A stretch of DNA of 64,000 bases, from positions 2,242,001 to 2,306,000 of the forward strand of contig CM034108.1 of NCBI GenBank assembly GCA_019914945.1, given 5' to 3'. Shown here piece by piece: positions 1 to 12,423 of this stretch (positions within the stretch are counted from its first letter, which is position 1; each line of letters starts with the position of its first letter). The translations under genes were made by a program, and so were the position numbers. Source of the stretch: Typha latifolia. Its lineage: Eukaryota; Streptophyta; Magnoliopsida; Poales; Typhaceae. Under the pieces are notes generated by a model that did not search any database, was not told where the DNA came from, and worked only from the letters and a program-made list of their open reading frames with translations.

Positions 1-784
1 GGTAAAATAAGTAATATGTATTTCTTCTAATAATAATAAATAGAAATAGAGAATAATGCCACATGGATAGAAATAAAAGATTAACCAACCATTTCCTCTT
101 AGCATCGTCTGCGCTGTCACATCCCGATTGTTTACGGGTATAATTGTAGCATTTCAAATATCATAGGATCACTTCGATATTACCTTATAGTTTAGTAGGT
201 GTTAGGTGTTATTGTAATTAAACTTTTATTTTTTGAGCCCCTTGATAAGTAAATTTAAGACAATTTCATATTAAGTTTGAATTAGGTTTAAACTAAATTC
301 GAATCTAATTTGAATCGAGCTTGAATTAAATATTAGGTGGGCTACACTTTGTAAAGTTAAATAAAATAATAAATTAAATCTTAGTTAGTATGTATAAATT
401 GAGCTTTATCGAGTTGGTCTTTTCTCAAGCTCTGAAATAAAATTTAAGTCTGATCAAAATGATCAAGCTTGACTGGTATCAAATGTAGGCCTAGTTTAAT
501 TGACTCGAACTCGGAACCGATCACAAGCAGGCTTGATTACTTTGGCAGGGATAGCAAAAGTCTGCGTACCTACAGCGTTGACATTTAATAAAGTCAACAC
601 AACACCTGGGACCCACCACGCAGCCTAATGGTATCTCAAACCGCATAATTTCGCCCTTTCGGTTTATTCTCTCCGCTGCTTCCGCTCTCTCCTCTTTGAT
701 ATAATCGCTATCTAAACGCGTCATCTCCTCTATAAAATCAGTACAAAATTCCCACCAGCGGAATCGCGCTAAAGAGAAGTGTTC
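1..784. other. Gene-free left flank and promoter region of the SEC12-like gene
   Basis: No coding exon is recognised here. The stretch is A+T-rich. Positions 240-520 hold short degenerate repetitions of a gaattt/aagcttga type word, of the kind left by old transposable elements, but no termini can be set. The last ~60 bases carry a TATA-like box and the short leader of the downstream gene. Confidence 0.5.
731..738 (+). promoter_or_regulatory. TATA box candidate of the SEC12-like gene
   Basis: The sequence tataaaat lies 47 bases upstream of the chosen ATG. That is compatible with a core promoter and a very short 5' leader. The transcription start is inferred, not seen. Confidence 0.45.
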
Positions 785-1511
785 ATGGAAGGCGAGGGCG
801 AGAAGGAGTTGGTTCTCTCCGGGGCCCAAGGCGCGGTGACGTGCGCCGCATGGATCCGGCGGCGCGAGAATAGCGTCCTGGTCGTCATGGGGAGGGCGGC
901 GAGCGGGTTCTCTTCTTGCCCTGCTATGCTCGAGATCTTCTCCTTCGATCCCAAGACGACTTCTCTCTCCAATGATCCGTTGGTGCGTTCTTGCTTCCTA
1001 AACCCTAATCCTCCTCCTCCTCCTCAAATTTGCCTTCTTTTTGTTGTTTTGATATCGTGGAATCGTTGTTCCTGTAGGCGAGGTTTGCGATTCGGGAAGA
1101 AGATGGCGATCCACTGAGTTTCGCGGTGCACCCGAGTGGGGATGAGTTCGTCTGTGCCACCTCTAATGGTTGCAAGTAAGCTTCGTGACTTTATTCTTGT
1201 TGGTATTGTTTATGTCGAATTTCCTACCGATTTCTTCAATTATGCAGGATGGTATAGTTCTACTTATGATGTTGTGCTTTGTAGAAAATGACTGAGAAAG
1301 TTTTAAAAAGTTACACTGGAACTGAGCATAGGTTTACTTATGAGTTTTATTGGCAAATGGATTCAAACACTGGAAAATTTGTCCCTTTTTATGGGCAAGT
1401 GACTAGATGGAGATTTTGGCATGTTGCACATGAAGATTTGGATTATAGTCATATTGTGATCGTATGTCACTTGTTATGACTGCAACCGACTCTTATTTGA
1501 TCATAAGTAGT

Positions 1512-1569
<58 letters not shown>

Positions 1570-4500
1570 TACTAAAGCAGGACTTCTGAAATCCAGAAAC
1601 TTCCATAACAATCAAGGATTTACTTAACGACTTACTTAGACATGTACTTGTATTGCTTTGTTCATATTTTCTTTTATCAGCTGTGAAAGGATTCCACTGA
1701 TTAAGCCCCTCTTGCAAGTGCAGATTAATTAAGTTGGTTCATCAAGAATTTTCTGTCCGTCTTCTTTCTAGAGATATTCCACAGCTTCAATCTGTTGGGC
1801 TCCAGAAATGCCTGGCTTTTAGCACAGATGGTTCTAAATTTGCCATGGGTGGTGAGGTATGTGGCCGTGGCTTATCTCTGATTTTATATTAGGAAAGCAA
1901 TACTTCAAACAATCCTGTATATAATAGGGCTGTGTCTAGGTGCTAACAAATAGAGAAAGCATTGACTTGCAGAAACAATTATGAACCAGGTAATAGTCAC
2001 AGAAAAAAATCATGCAGAAGATAAATGACTACACAAATAATCTATGCTATGTAGAAGCTTGCCTAGGAAAAGAGTTACCATCTCTAATTTAATATTTCAA
2101 CTGCTATCTCGATAATATGACTCTGCTAGAAAGTTGACACCTTCCAGCCACTCTTTTTCTATCCCGACATTGTTTGCTTATTAATGCGGCTCCTTCTTTT
2201 AGTAAAAGATTAGTATTTATCAGTAATCTTATGGAAGGAGAATAATTCTTTTTGGTCTTTGATAAGAATTTTTGTTATCTTAGGATGGTCATCTTAGGAT
2301 ATTGCATTGGCCAAGCTTGAATGTGCTTCTAGATGAACCTAAAGCTCATAAATCTTTTCGAGATATGGATATCAGGTGAGGGAATACATACTATTTTCTC
2401 ATGGAAGTGGACATGATCCTCATTATTGTATATGAGTATGAATTTATTTATGCATAATTATGCTTGCACCTCTTATTGTCTGTATACTGTATAACAATAA
2501 TAGAAAAAAGAAGTGACTCTTTCAATTCTATAACACTGCTTTCATTCTCATTATAAAGTCACCTTCACAGTGAATCCACAGATGTAGTCATTCTGCAGTT
2601 AACGTTCATCTGTTTTAGAATGTAAATTCACTGGTAAAATTTGTGAATAGCTCTCCTTTTATCTTGTCACTGGGACAGTTATGTTTCTTTTGGAATCATC
2701 TGTAATTTGATTATGTATTTTCAGTACACATTAGATAAGAGGGTGTACGAGCAATACATGAAATTCTTATAATCAGATAAATTTGGATAACTACAAGGTA
2801 TGTAAGCTCCAAAATATTATAACAAATCTTGTGACTCTGATGCAGAAGTTTACGCATGTATTCCTGTAGATCCTGTAGATTCATAGATTTTCAAATATCT
2901 CTCAATGAGTTCTGCACAAGATTAACTGCCTAAATGTTCTGTTTGAAGAGTTATTCGTGTACATTGCTTCTCTTATGATTGATGCTGATTTAAAAATATT
3001 CACTTTGACTGTGTCCTACAGCTTAGACTCAGAGTTTTTAGTGTCAACATCTATTGATGGTTCTGCAAGAATATGGAAGATAAACGATGGTGTTCCGCTG
3101 GTTAATTTGACTCGAAATTCGGTATAGAGTCATTTTTTCTTCTTGTGTAAACAGAAAGCCTGTGTGCTTGTGGTCTTATGTTTTCTGTTATTTCTTGTTT
3201 GCAGAATGAGAAGATTGAATGTTGTCGGTTTTCTAGGGATGGAACTAAACCTTTCCTGTTCTGCACAGTTGAAAAAAGTAAGTTTTCTGATGAACCTGAG
3301 AGTCAATCTATTAATTGCCGTTGTATTTCATAAATCTTGATATGCAAAACAGATGGAAAGGTTGTCACTGTAGTTTGGGATATGAGTACGTGGGAAAGAA
3401 TTGGACACAAAAGGCTACTTGGAAAGCCTGCCTCTGTACTTTCAATCAGCTTGGATGGAAAATACATTGCACTGTAAGTTGTTGAAATGGCTGATCTTTG
3501 TTTCTTGTTTATAACTTTCTTTGTGCGTATATCATTCGAACATTTTAAATCTGTCTTCTATTTGAGAACACTTGCAATCTTGTTGCATTACTATCCAAGA
3601 TATATTCACCAATTTTCCTACTTGCCTTTTGTATTTTTTTCATTACATAGGCAGACAATAATCTCTTCAACTTCATTATGCTTTACTTCTTCATTGCACA
3701 TTCGCCTTGATATGCTTGTCTTACGTGCTCATCATATGTGTCTATGCCCTCTGTTATTTTTCTTTTTTCCTTTTTATTTGTAAAATTGAGCCATACAATG
3801 TCACAGAACTTTGTGCTGTCCAAAACATAAAACACCTCACAGGCATCAATTTATCCCCGAAGCTGAGCCATTATTTTAGTGCTAGTAAGGAATTCTCCCT
3901 TAAACTGGATGAACTTGAGTGGTTGTATGACAGATTTACTTGAGTAGCCTTGGCCATTACTTTTACTGGTGATCCATTATATTTTTATTCCACTACAATT
4001 TATATTTAGTGCTGCATTTACTTATGATCTTCACCTACATTTCAAAACTCTCACTAAAGTCTCTTTCATCCTTGCTACAGTAATTATCTCCCTGAGGCAG
4101 TATGTTAACTTTCTGCCCTGTAAATGACTTGAATTTTTTGTTATATTCATATTAGACATATTAGATTCCTTTGGCCATAGGAGTGTTACTGACTTAGATG
4201 GTTGCATTACTTTTTTCAGGGGGAGCAATGATGGCGACTTTTGTGTAGCTGAAGTAAAGAAAATGGAGATTTGTCATTGGAGCAAGAAGGTTCATCTTGG
4301 TACAAGAATTTCTGCAATTGACTTCTGTCCTACAGAAAGGTAATCTACATGACCTATGTAGAAAATATGCCTTACCTTCTTACCTTGATATACTTCATCA
4401 TCTGCATTAGGATATCATATCGTGGAAGTGAAAGTGCAGTTAGTCTATATTTACTTTGTTAGCTTATTTGGCATATACGTTGCCTTGCAAAATACAATGA

Positions 4501-5383
4501 GAATTCAGGCTGCAGACCATCAGCCTAATCTTTCTTTATTTCCAACGGCAAGGAGGTGGCTGAATTTCTATTTTCGTCAAGAGGTTTCTGTTGGCTCAGA
4601 GTTTGAGAATCTTCTTATCTGCGTTGATTATTTTATCCCTTATACAGGACAATTTACCAGGACAGATTAGTTCAGACATAATAAAGTCCACAAGTTCAAC
4701 TAAACACGCCATTCATAGGAATATCAGCATAAATATCTATTACTGGTGCAATCTACCATCTCTACTCGCCTATCACTGAGAATTAATTTACCATCTCCCA
4801 TATCCTTAATCATATTGTCTCTTGTGGATCCTGCGCTGGTATTTTAAGCTAACATCATCACTCATTTTCTTTCAGCATCTAGCACCTTTTTTTTTAATAA
4901 ATTTATGTGATTTTGGTGGCACAGCCTGTTTGATTAAAATATTTTTTCTTCCTAATTTGCAACCTATGAACTTTACTGCAATTTTGGGCTATTTCCTGTT
5001 GTGCATTTGCCATTAGTTTCATCATCTATTTACCAGCCTTATCTGCTGATATTGCAGAGTTGTGATTTCCACTTCAAATCAATGGGGGGCGGTGGTCACA
5101 AAGCTCAATGTGCCAGGCGATTGGAAAGGTATATGAATCTCAGCATTCAGACTGCATTTGGTATTTTGGGTAACTCACCATTCTGAATGTTCCTTTGTCT
5201 CCTGCAGTGTGGCAGATCTACCTTCTACTCCTGTCCTTATTTGTGGGCTCAGCTGTTCTATTCTATATATTCTACGAGCACTCTGATTCATTCTGGAACT
5301 TCCCTCTCGGAAGGCATCAACCTGCAAAACCATGGGGAGCCTTCAAGGATTCTCAGCTTCCAGATGACCGGAACCCATGGTGA
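785..5383 (+). CDS. SEC12-like WD-repeat protein (PHF1/STL2P family), 10 coding exons, 393 aa
   Basis: This is an ER membrane protein related to yeast Sec12, the exchange factor for the COPII GTPase Sar1. Plant relatives include SEC12-like proteins and PHF1, which helps PHT1 phosphate transporters leave the ER. Exons read by eye: 785-982, 1078-1175, 1724-1856, 2284-2375, 3022-3121, 3205-3277, 3353-3473, 4220-4339, 5058-5128, 5208-5383. All junctions are GT-AG and the frame stays open throughout. The N-terminal ~330 residues form a WD/beta-propeller-like region with blades such as FLVSTSIDGSARIWK and VVTVVWDMSTW. A single membrane segment follows at about 336-358 (start VWQIYLLLLSLF), then a short tail ending DRNPW. 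The start is the first ATG after the TATA box; an in-frame upstream GTG was ignored. Family assignment is secure. PHF1 versus STL2P cannot be settled without alignment. A broken copy of the last exon lies at 39.6 kb. Confidence 0.88.
1513..1567. repeat. (TA)n microsatellite
   Basis: About 27 uninterrupted TA units lie inside intron 2 of the SEC12-like gene. A tract this long is likely to vary in length between individuals. Confidence 0.95.
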
Positions 5384-6382
5384 CCATATATATTTCTAAA
5401 TCTAGAGAACTATTGTACTATTGTTCTTTGTAGGCAGCACTACTGTGTTAATTTCACGGCATGTTCACCGTTGATTGTTGCACCAGAGAACTTCTGTGTT
5501 GACTGATATTTATCTTTTCATGTCCGTCAAATGTATTGATTTCTTATTGTTTCTTGAACTCTATCTTTCATAGATTCAAACATATATACGTTAAACTGAT
5601 GAGTTCTATTCTCTGAATGAGTATTGAAATACTATAAGCAATTATTGGGACTCTGTGTAGCATTTTATGAACAGTTGCACTCATTAGAAACAGGTGATAT
5701 CTGCCGAATATTCTGTTTCTTGCTCATAAGAAATTTTTATGATGTGAGAGACCGTTTAGTTGGCACGATTCCATGGCCTTCAATCATTATTTATTTTATT
5801 CAACAACTTCACCGAAGGCATTTTTTTTTAAGAACTCATAAGCTATAGATTGGAATAAGCTTACATGGAGTATTATCTTTTGTTTGTTTGAGATAAATGG
5901 AAATTTAATAATGTCCTAATAAAATCAATGCTGTTGAATTCAAATCCGAGAATAATAATGCAATATGAGCCTTGTAAGCTATTTGAGTATTGTACAATAT
6001 TATCCTGTTGGAAAGCATGCACAATATTATTAAATAATGTTAACTATATTTTACACAGTTAACTTATCTTCTAAGCTTTATTTTGTCTTATGCTCCAAAA
6101 ATTTTAACTGAACTACAACGACAAAGTTGTTAAGAGAGATGACAAAACTACTTATTTAACTATTGCTAAATAAATATGTACTCAGAGAGCAAGTTTAGGA
6201 TGAAATCAAAAGAAAAAAGTTTAGAGGTAAAATGATTCTTATTCAAACTAGTATAGGTCCTGTTGTCCTGGACACTATAGGAAAACAAGATGTAACATCG
6301 GTAATATTCAATAAGAAATCATTTAAACAAAATTTTATATATTTCCACTTTGCTTCCATTAAAGGTTGATTGAATGTATTTT

Positions 6383-6414
6383 TTGACATTCACTTAAATT
6401 AAAGTGAATGTCAA
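6383..6414. repeat. Perfect inverted repeat, 13-bp arms with a 6-base loop
   Basis: The arms are ttgacattcactt and aagtgaatgtcaa, separated by aaatta. They are exact reverse complements. This could be the tip of a small hairpin element, because no coding sequence surrounds it. Confidence 0.9.
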
Positions 6415-8087
6415 TAAGTCCGATTTATTCGTTAAAAAAGAGAGATATTTTATGAGATTTCTAACTAAAAGTTAAAAATTTATATTATATTTTATAAGTG
6501 TAGATACAACTTTTGGAAAACACACAAGTCGAACATAGATAAAGAAGAAGGCAACGACTTGAAGAGGAACCGGCGAAAAAGGAAAGAAAATATAGATAAA
6601 GAAAAAAAAAGACGAGAAAAAAAAAAGAATGAGAGAGAGAGAGAGTAAGGACCCACTTAAGCTAGAAGAGGAGAGAGAGAGAGGAAGGACTCTCAAGTCA
6701 TAATAAAAACCTCTCCCCTCTCTTAGTCACACAGGCTATGAGACAGACCTCAGAAAAAATTCCTTAACAAAGAGTGGAAATAAGGGACATAAATTTTAGT
6801 AGAGCTGGAACGTGGGCATAGTTTTAGTCTAGTTGGCAGTGTATGATATGTGCGAAACCATTGAAGTGGCTTGATTCCAAGACCTTCTATTATCTACTTA
6901 TTTTCTTTGGATTCCTTAGTTTCAACTTCACTTCACCTTAGGATATTATTATTACTCATTTTAGAGCCAAAATAAGTAGTGAGATGCACAATATGATTAA
7001 ATAGGACTAAACACATTTTATGCCCACACCCTTAAAATCAGTTTACCTCCGAAACTTTGTTTTGCATGTCTCTCCTGAATTTTTGACTAAAATTACTCAC
7101 TGTCTTGTAGGTTAAAGAATAAGAAATTTCTATTCATGAATTAGATATCCCTTATTTATAGCTAATAACCAAATACCACCAAATTTAGTACAATTAATAT
7201 CATGATATTACTAATACCATGGATACTGGTCATAATTATTTTTATTCCAACTTAGAATTAGAATAAGAGAGAGACGCTCTTCTTAGTATTGCAACTGAAT
7301 ACAAAAACATAATTATCTTCTAAAATTTATTTAATAGAGTTAAATATATTTATCTCAGTACTTTGGAGCTGGGACAAACATTACTTTACCTTTACCTTTT
7401 TTAAGTTTGCTTCAAGACTATATGTTTTCTTTTATCCCTGGGATTAGGAAATTTTGCAAATAACATCTTTCTTTTTACCGAAATTGCGAGTTATATCTAA
7501 TATTTTTTACTATTTATAAATTAAACTCTATAATTTAGGTAATATGCGCAGCAAATATAACTAATACTGTGAGAATATTCTGTGTTAAGTAGAGATATTT
7601 TATTTCTAAGATTACTAAAATATATTTATTTCTAAAATGACTAAAATATACTTATTTTTAAAATAATTAAAATATCCTTAGTATGACTTGATTGAGATAA
7701 TTTTTTTACTATAATTAACTTAACTTAGAAATTTTGTTAAGTTTAATAACATATCTAACAGTATAGTATTTTCTGCACATATTTACTAAATTATAAAGCT
7801 TAATTTATAAATAATAAAAATATATAATATAAATTATAATTTTATTAAAAGAAAAGGTGCTACATGCGGATACTCTTAAGATTATTATTTACTAGGAGAC
7901 TTGGTCCAATTGTCTTAGACCGTAGATTCGAAAGGCTAGCTAGATTATAATCTACAAGCTCCCCATAAAAAATAAATATAAAAGACAAAAAAAAAGGAAT
8001 GAAAATAAGTACGAGAAATTGTACCTGAACTAAGCCGGCAAGATCGGCCTACAGAGGTAGACTGGGTCCCTCTCGTCCCCACCACCA

Positions 8088-8095
8088 TATAAATA
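8088..8095 (+). promoter_or_regulatory. TATA box candidate of the PABP gene
   Basis: The octamer tataaata lies about 190 bases before the PABP ATG, just upstream of a pyrimidine-rich leader. Confidence 0.4.
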
Positions 8096-8232
8096 TTACT
8101 TTATTCTTTCTAATAAATAAATAAATAAATAAAAGCGTCTTCGTCACCACAGAAACCGTTCCCCCCCGAACTCCCGCGTCTCTTACACGAACCAACGCAT
8201 CCTTTCCTTCTCCTCTTCTCCTCCCTAATCCT

Positions 8233-8246
8233 AACCCTAGCCCTAA
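8233..8246 (+). promoter_or_regulatory. Telo-box-like motif in the PABP leader
   Basis: The sequence aaccctagccctaa resembles the plant telo-box (AAACCCTAA). That box is frequent near the start of genes for translation-related proteins. The role is inferred from the motif and from the class of gene. Confidence 0.4.
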
Positions 8247-8279
8247 TTGTACCCTCTGGAGGAGGAGGGATTAGGTCCA

Positions 8280-11200
8280 ATGGAGGTGGATCCCCTGACG
8301 GCGCTCTACGTCGGCGACGTCCACCCTGACGTTGCCGAGAGCCAGCTCTTCGATCTCTTCTCGTCCGTCGGGGTCGTCGGCTCTGTTAGAATCTGCAAGG
8401 ATCTCGCCACCGGCAGGTCGCTCGGATACGGCTACGTCAACTACATTGCCCAGCAAGATGGTATTTTGGATCGGAAATCTCTGATCCCAGCGTCTTTCTT
8501 ACCTTCTCGGCGTTATCTCTATCACGTTTCTTATGACGATTTTTGATTTGTTAGATTCAAATAGGAATTTTTCTTTCCAATCTTGTTTTTGGTCTGTTCC
8601 TGAATAAATTTCGACTTGTGCATTTCTTTGAATGGATCGTTCTGATTCCTGTACTATTGTTCTCTCTCTCTCTCTCTTGATCAGTAATACAATTTTCAAT
8701 TTTTGTTCCCATCCTGTATTGTAGGTTATCTTTATCTATATCTGATAGAAGGTCCTGATATTTATTTTTTGCATTTAATTTCTCTGTTATATTTGTAGAT
8801 CATTTGTCATTTTTACTCTTTACTCTTCAATGTGGCAGCCATGCGCGCTGTGGAGAAGTTGAATCATACGCTCTTATATGGCAAACCTATCAGAATTATG
8901 TGGTCCAACCGAAATCCAGATGATAGGAACAGTGGGATGGGAAATGTGTTTGTGAAGGTGTTCTGAACAATAAGCTGATCTTTTCAACCTTTATTTTTTA
9001 TTTTTTTATTGCTGTGTCGCCCATTGTGATGCTATTTGGAAAAAATTTATGAGATTGACTTATATTTTACAGAACCTAAGTAGCTCTACTGATGACACAA
9101 GGCTTCAAGAGATATTTTCAGAGTATGGGACTATTTTGTCCTGTAAAGTATCTAGAGATACAGATGGGAAGAACAGAGGATATGGATTTGTTCAATACGA
9201 TTCTCAGGAATCAGCAATTTCTGCTATCACGAAACTCAATAACTCCTTTCATGATGGGAAGCAAATGTATGTATGAGATATTCTCCAGACATGCTTTCTT
9301 CTGGATTTTTATTTCTAGGCATGAGCCACTGTTTGTTAGATTTGAAAGACTTTCCTCTGCCTTGTCCTCCTTTTTCTTAACTTCTCTATGTGGGATTTAT
9401 TCGGTCTTGCATGTTCTTATTAAGGCATCGCTCTTTCATACAGTTACGTTGCTAAGTTCATAAAAAAGAGTGAACGTCTTGCTGCACAAAATCCTGAAGA
9501 TAAATACACCAACTTGTACATGAAGAACTTGGATCAGGACATAACAGAAGAACTTATTAAAGTGAAGTTCTCTGAATTTGGTTCAATAGTTACTGCGAAG
9601 ATTGAAAAGGACGAAAATGGAAATTCAAAGGGTTTTGGATTTTGTAGTTTTGAAAGTGCTGATAGTGCCAAAAGAGCTAGGGAGGCAATGGATGGAGTCC
9701 AACTTGGTAAGGTTACTCCTTTTTTTATAAAGATCAAGCAATAAGAAAGTTTTATCTCGACTATATTGTTATCAATTTTTACTCTGTTCATTGAGTAGGA
9801 TCAAAGACCCTGTATGTGGCAAGGGCCCAGAAAAAATCTGAACGACAGCAGATTTTGCGGCGTTTGTATGAGGAGAAGAGGAAGGAGAAAATCAGGAAGA
9901 GCATAGTAATGCATCTTGTGTTTTCTTTGTGAAGTTCCTTGCATGATCCTGTTACTTTTTAGAGTATTTCAGTATTATAGCTATTAATGATCCATTTCTC
10001 AGGATTCAAATGTTTATATAAAGAATATTGATGAATCTCTTGATGATAACGCTCTCCGCGAACACTTTAGTCAATGTGGCAACATCACTTCTGCCAAAAT
10101 CATGCATGATGACAAAGGAATCAGTAAAGGGTTTGGGTTTGTCTGCTATAGCACTCCAGAGGAAGCTAAGAAAGCTGTCACCACTCTGCATGGTAATTAG
10201 GATTTCATTTACGGGTTAATTTTTCTGTTCTTATCATGATACTGATGTTCCTGTGTTGTTCTAAGCAGGACAGATGTTCAATGGAAAGCCTTTATATGTT
10301 GCAATGGCTCAAAGGAAAGAGGAAAGACAAGCTCAATTTCAGCTTCGATATGCTTACATGGCGGGGTTAGCAGGACCACCGGCTGTTTTGCCTGCTGGAT
10401 ATCCCCCTGTTTACTATACTCCTCCTAGTGTTGTCTCCCAAGTTTCTCCAAGACAGGGTCTTATGTATCAACCATTTGGACTGAGACCTGAGTGGAGGCC
10501 AAGGGCCTTTGTTCCTCCATCAAGGCCAGGTTTCCATCCGCTGCCTCTTCCAGTGGTATTCCCCTGTCTGTTACAATAGAATCTCAAGTAGATTTTCATC
10601 ATTAGTACTGAACTAGTCTTTTAACTGTAAAGCACAGCAACCTATTTACTTGCTTGCAAAATACTGACCCTTTTTATATCGCTCTTCTAGATGCCAAATG
10701 CTCCAAGGCAGCATAGACAAAATAGAGGAAGGATGAATGGACATATGATGCCTCAACCAGGGCAGTCTACTCCATATATGTCAAATTTACAACAAGCTAA
10801 CCATTCTATGTTCTCTTCAAAACATTCTACCAACCAGCAGGTTTGTTTTTGCCCAGATTGTTTCTATATCGTATAATATGCATTGCTGTTTCACCATAAA
10901 TGTTTCGTCTATCTTTCTAGTACCTGCCCGGTGCATTTGCGTGTGCATCATAGAACCACATCCTGCAAGTATAAATGTAATATTTGAACTGCAAATGAAA
11001 TGACAAATTAGTAGAAATCTTGAGAAAAGAGCCGAGAGAAATTGAGTTTTCTGCACTTACTTGAGGATCTATATTGATGTAGGACTTACTAAAGTAAGAA
11101 GCAACTATTTAATTATTCTTCACATGGCGTGTGTATTTGACTTATGACATGTCCATGCAACTCACAGTTGCATCTTGTTGCAGAATCTGTTATCTAGTAT

Positions 11201-11853
11201 ATGGTTAATATCGCATGCTAGTGGTGGATATGGTGGATACATCCACTTTTGCTACCTTCATGAATGAAGTATGATCGCATCTTATTAGCTCTATTAATTT
11301 TCAAGTATAAAGTAGCTTTCTTTGTGCTCTAGCAGCGGTCTGGGCAGAGCAAATACATGATGAACGGAAATGAGCCTGATATAGCTAATGGCTCAATGGT
11401 TCAACTCAGTACTTCAAACTCTCAAGGAACTGAGATGCTCAGTAGCATGCTTGCTGCGGCGACACCAAAGCAGCAAAAGCAGATGCTTGGGGAACGTCTC
11501 TTTCCCCTGGTTGAGAAACTTAAGGTGATCTCACATTCTCCAATCATATAAGTTCCAAATTTTATCCTTTTGATGCTATTCCCCAGCATTCCTTATTGGA
11601 AATGTCAAGCATGTCGTTCTCTTTGTCATTAATTTCATATGGCATCACATTGTAGTGTGATCTCGCTGCAAAAATCACCGGAATGCTCCTGGAGATGGAC
11701 AACTCCGAGTTGCTGCTGCTACTGGAGTCACCAGAGTCATTAGCTGCTAAAGTGGAAGAAGCTGTACAAGTTCTTAATCTCTCCAAAGGCAACGTAGGTG
11801 ACCAAGAGAGCTTACATTCCAATTATTTGTCGGCGGAGGTTTCTGTCAACTGA
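8280..11853 (+). CDS. PABP: Polyadenylate-binding protein, four RRMs plus MLLE domain, 10 exons, 626 aa
   Basis: This cytoplasmic protein binds mRNA poly(A) tails and links them to eIF4G and to PAM2-motif partners. Exons: 8280-8460, 8839-8957, 9073-9266, 9444-9706, 9799-9905, 10003-10192, 10269-10555, 10691-10840, 11333-11524, 11656-11853. Four RRMs lie at about residues 8-86, 96-172, 188-265 and 291-368. Their RNP1-type motifs are [24 protein letters not shown] and KGFGFVCY. A linker rich in Pro, Gln and Met follows, then a C-terminal MLLE domain at about 530-605 containing KITGMLLEM. Length and domain order match canonical PABPs. The start is the ATG in [13 protein letters not shown]; the frame is open for a few codons upstream but has no earlier ATG there. 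The linker and tail suggest the PABP6/7 branch, but the paralogue is not certain. Confidence 0.95.
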
Positions 11854-12423
11854 GCAGAATAGCAATTCAACCATTGTTTCAGAAATAAATTAGCATTCAG
11901 TTATGCACTTTTAGGCTAATGAGTATTTTAGTAAGCTTTTATTTGTTTATTATTAGGACCTCTTGCTATAATGCTTAAGACTTTTCTTTCTTATTTATGC
12001 TTTTAGAACTGTTTGAGGAGTCTCATAAAATTTAATTATTATTATTTCTTCTCCCAAGCTATGGTGGATTACATTTTTGATTGAGAATTGTGGACATTGG
12101 ATTCAATTTCTTTGGATACCTATTATTCACTACTTTGAATATTATCTGATCAATTTTTGAGTTGAATATCTCAGAAAAGGAACAAAAAACGAACCGTGTC
12201 CTATATAATCATTACATCATCTATCCACATTCACATGAATAAATTCCACGTAAAACTAAAAGAAAGAGGAGATCTAAACCTTTATTGCGATCAAGATGAG
12301 AGCAAAATCCAAAACGAGTGGACAAAAATAAGATCAAATTAAGGACGACAAGTACCGGAAAACCAAGTCTGTTTTTATTCATCTCTTCCCCTTCCCTCGC
12401 TTCGGGAAGGAAACACTTCCACC
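11854..12423. other. Intergenic region between PABP and FKBP genes
   Basis: The stretch holds the PABP 3' UTR, with an aataaa hexamer at 11884-11889 and other A/T-rich sequence, and the FKBP promoter. A TATA-like word (ctatataat) lies near 12200. No other gene is seen. Confidence 0.5.

Larger units (their letters stand above)
5384..8279. other. Intergenic region between the SEC12-like and PABP genes
   Basis: No gene is recognised in these 2.9 kb. The region holds the 3' UTR of the upstream gene, a perfect inverted repeat at 6383-6414, a purine-rich G/A tract at about 6540-6690, and degenerate short repeats around 7570-7690 (attactaaaatat words). A tRNA-promoter-like stretch near 7895-7975 could be SINE debris. 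The PABP promoter and leader occupy the last 200 bases. A short (aaat)n run lies at about 8115-8135. Confidence 0.6.

Noticed and set aside
1288..1479. Short open frame in SEC12-like intron 2
   Set aside because: It cannot be joined in frame to the flanking exons and does not resemble the family. The exon at 1724-1856 supplies the expected segment.
7895..7975. tRNA gene or SINE suggested by a B-box-like gattcgaaag
   Set aside because: No cloverleaf can be drawn, and the A-box and ends are unclear. It is mentioned only as possible debris.
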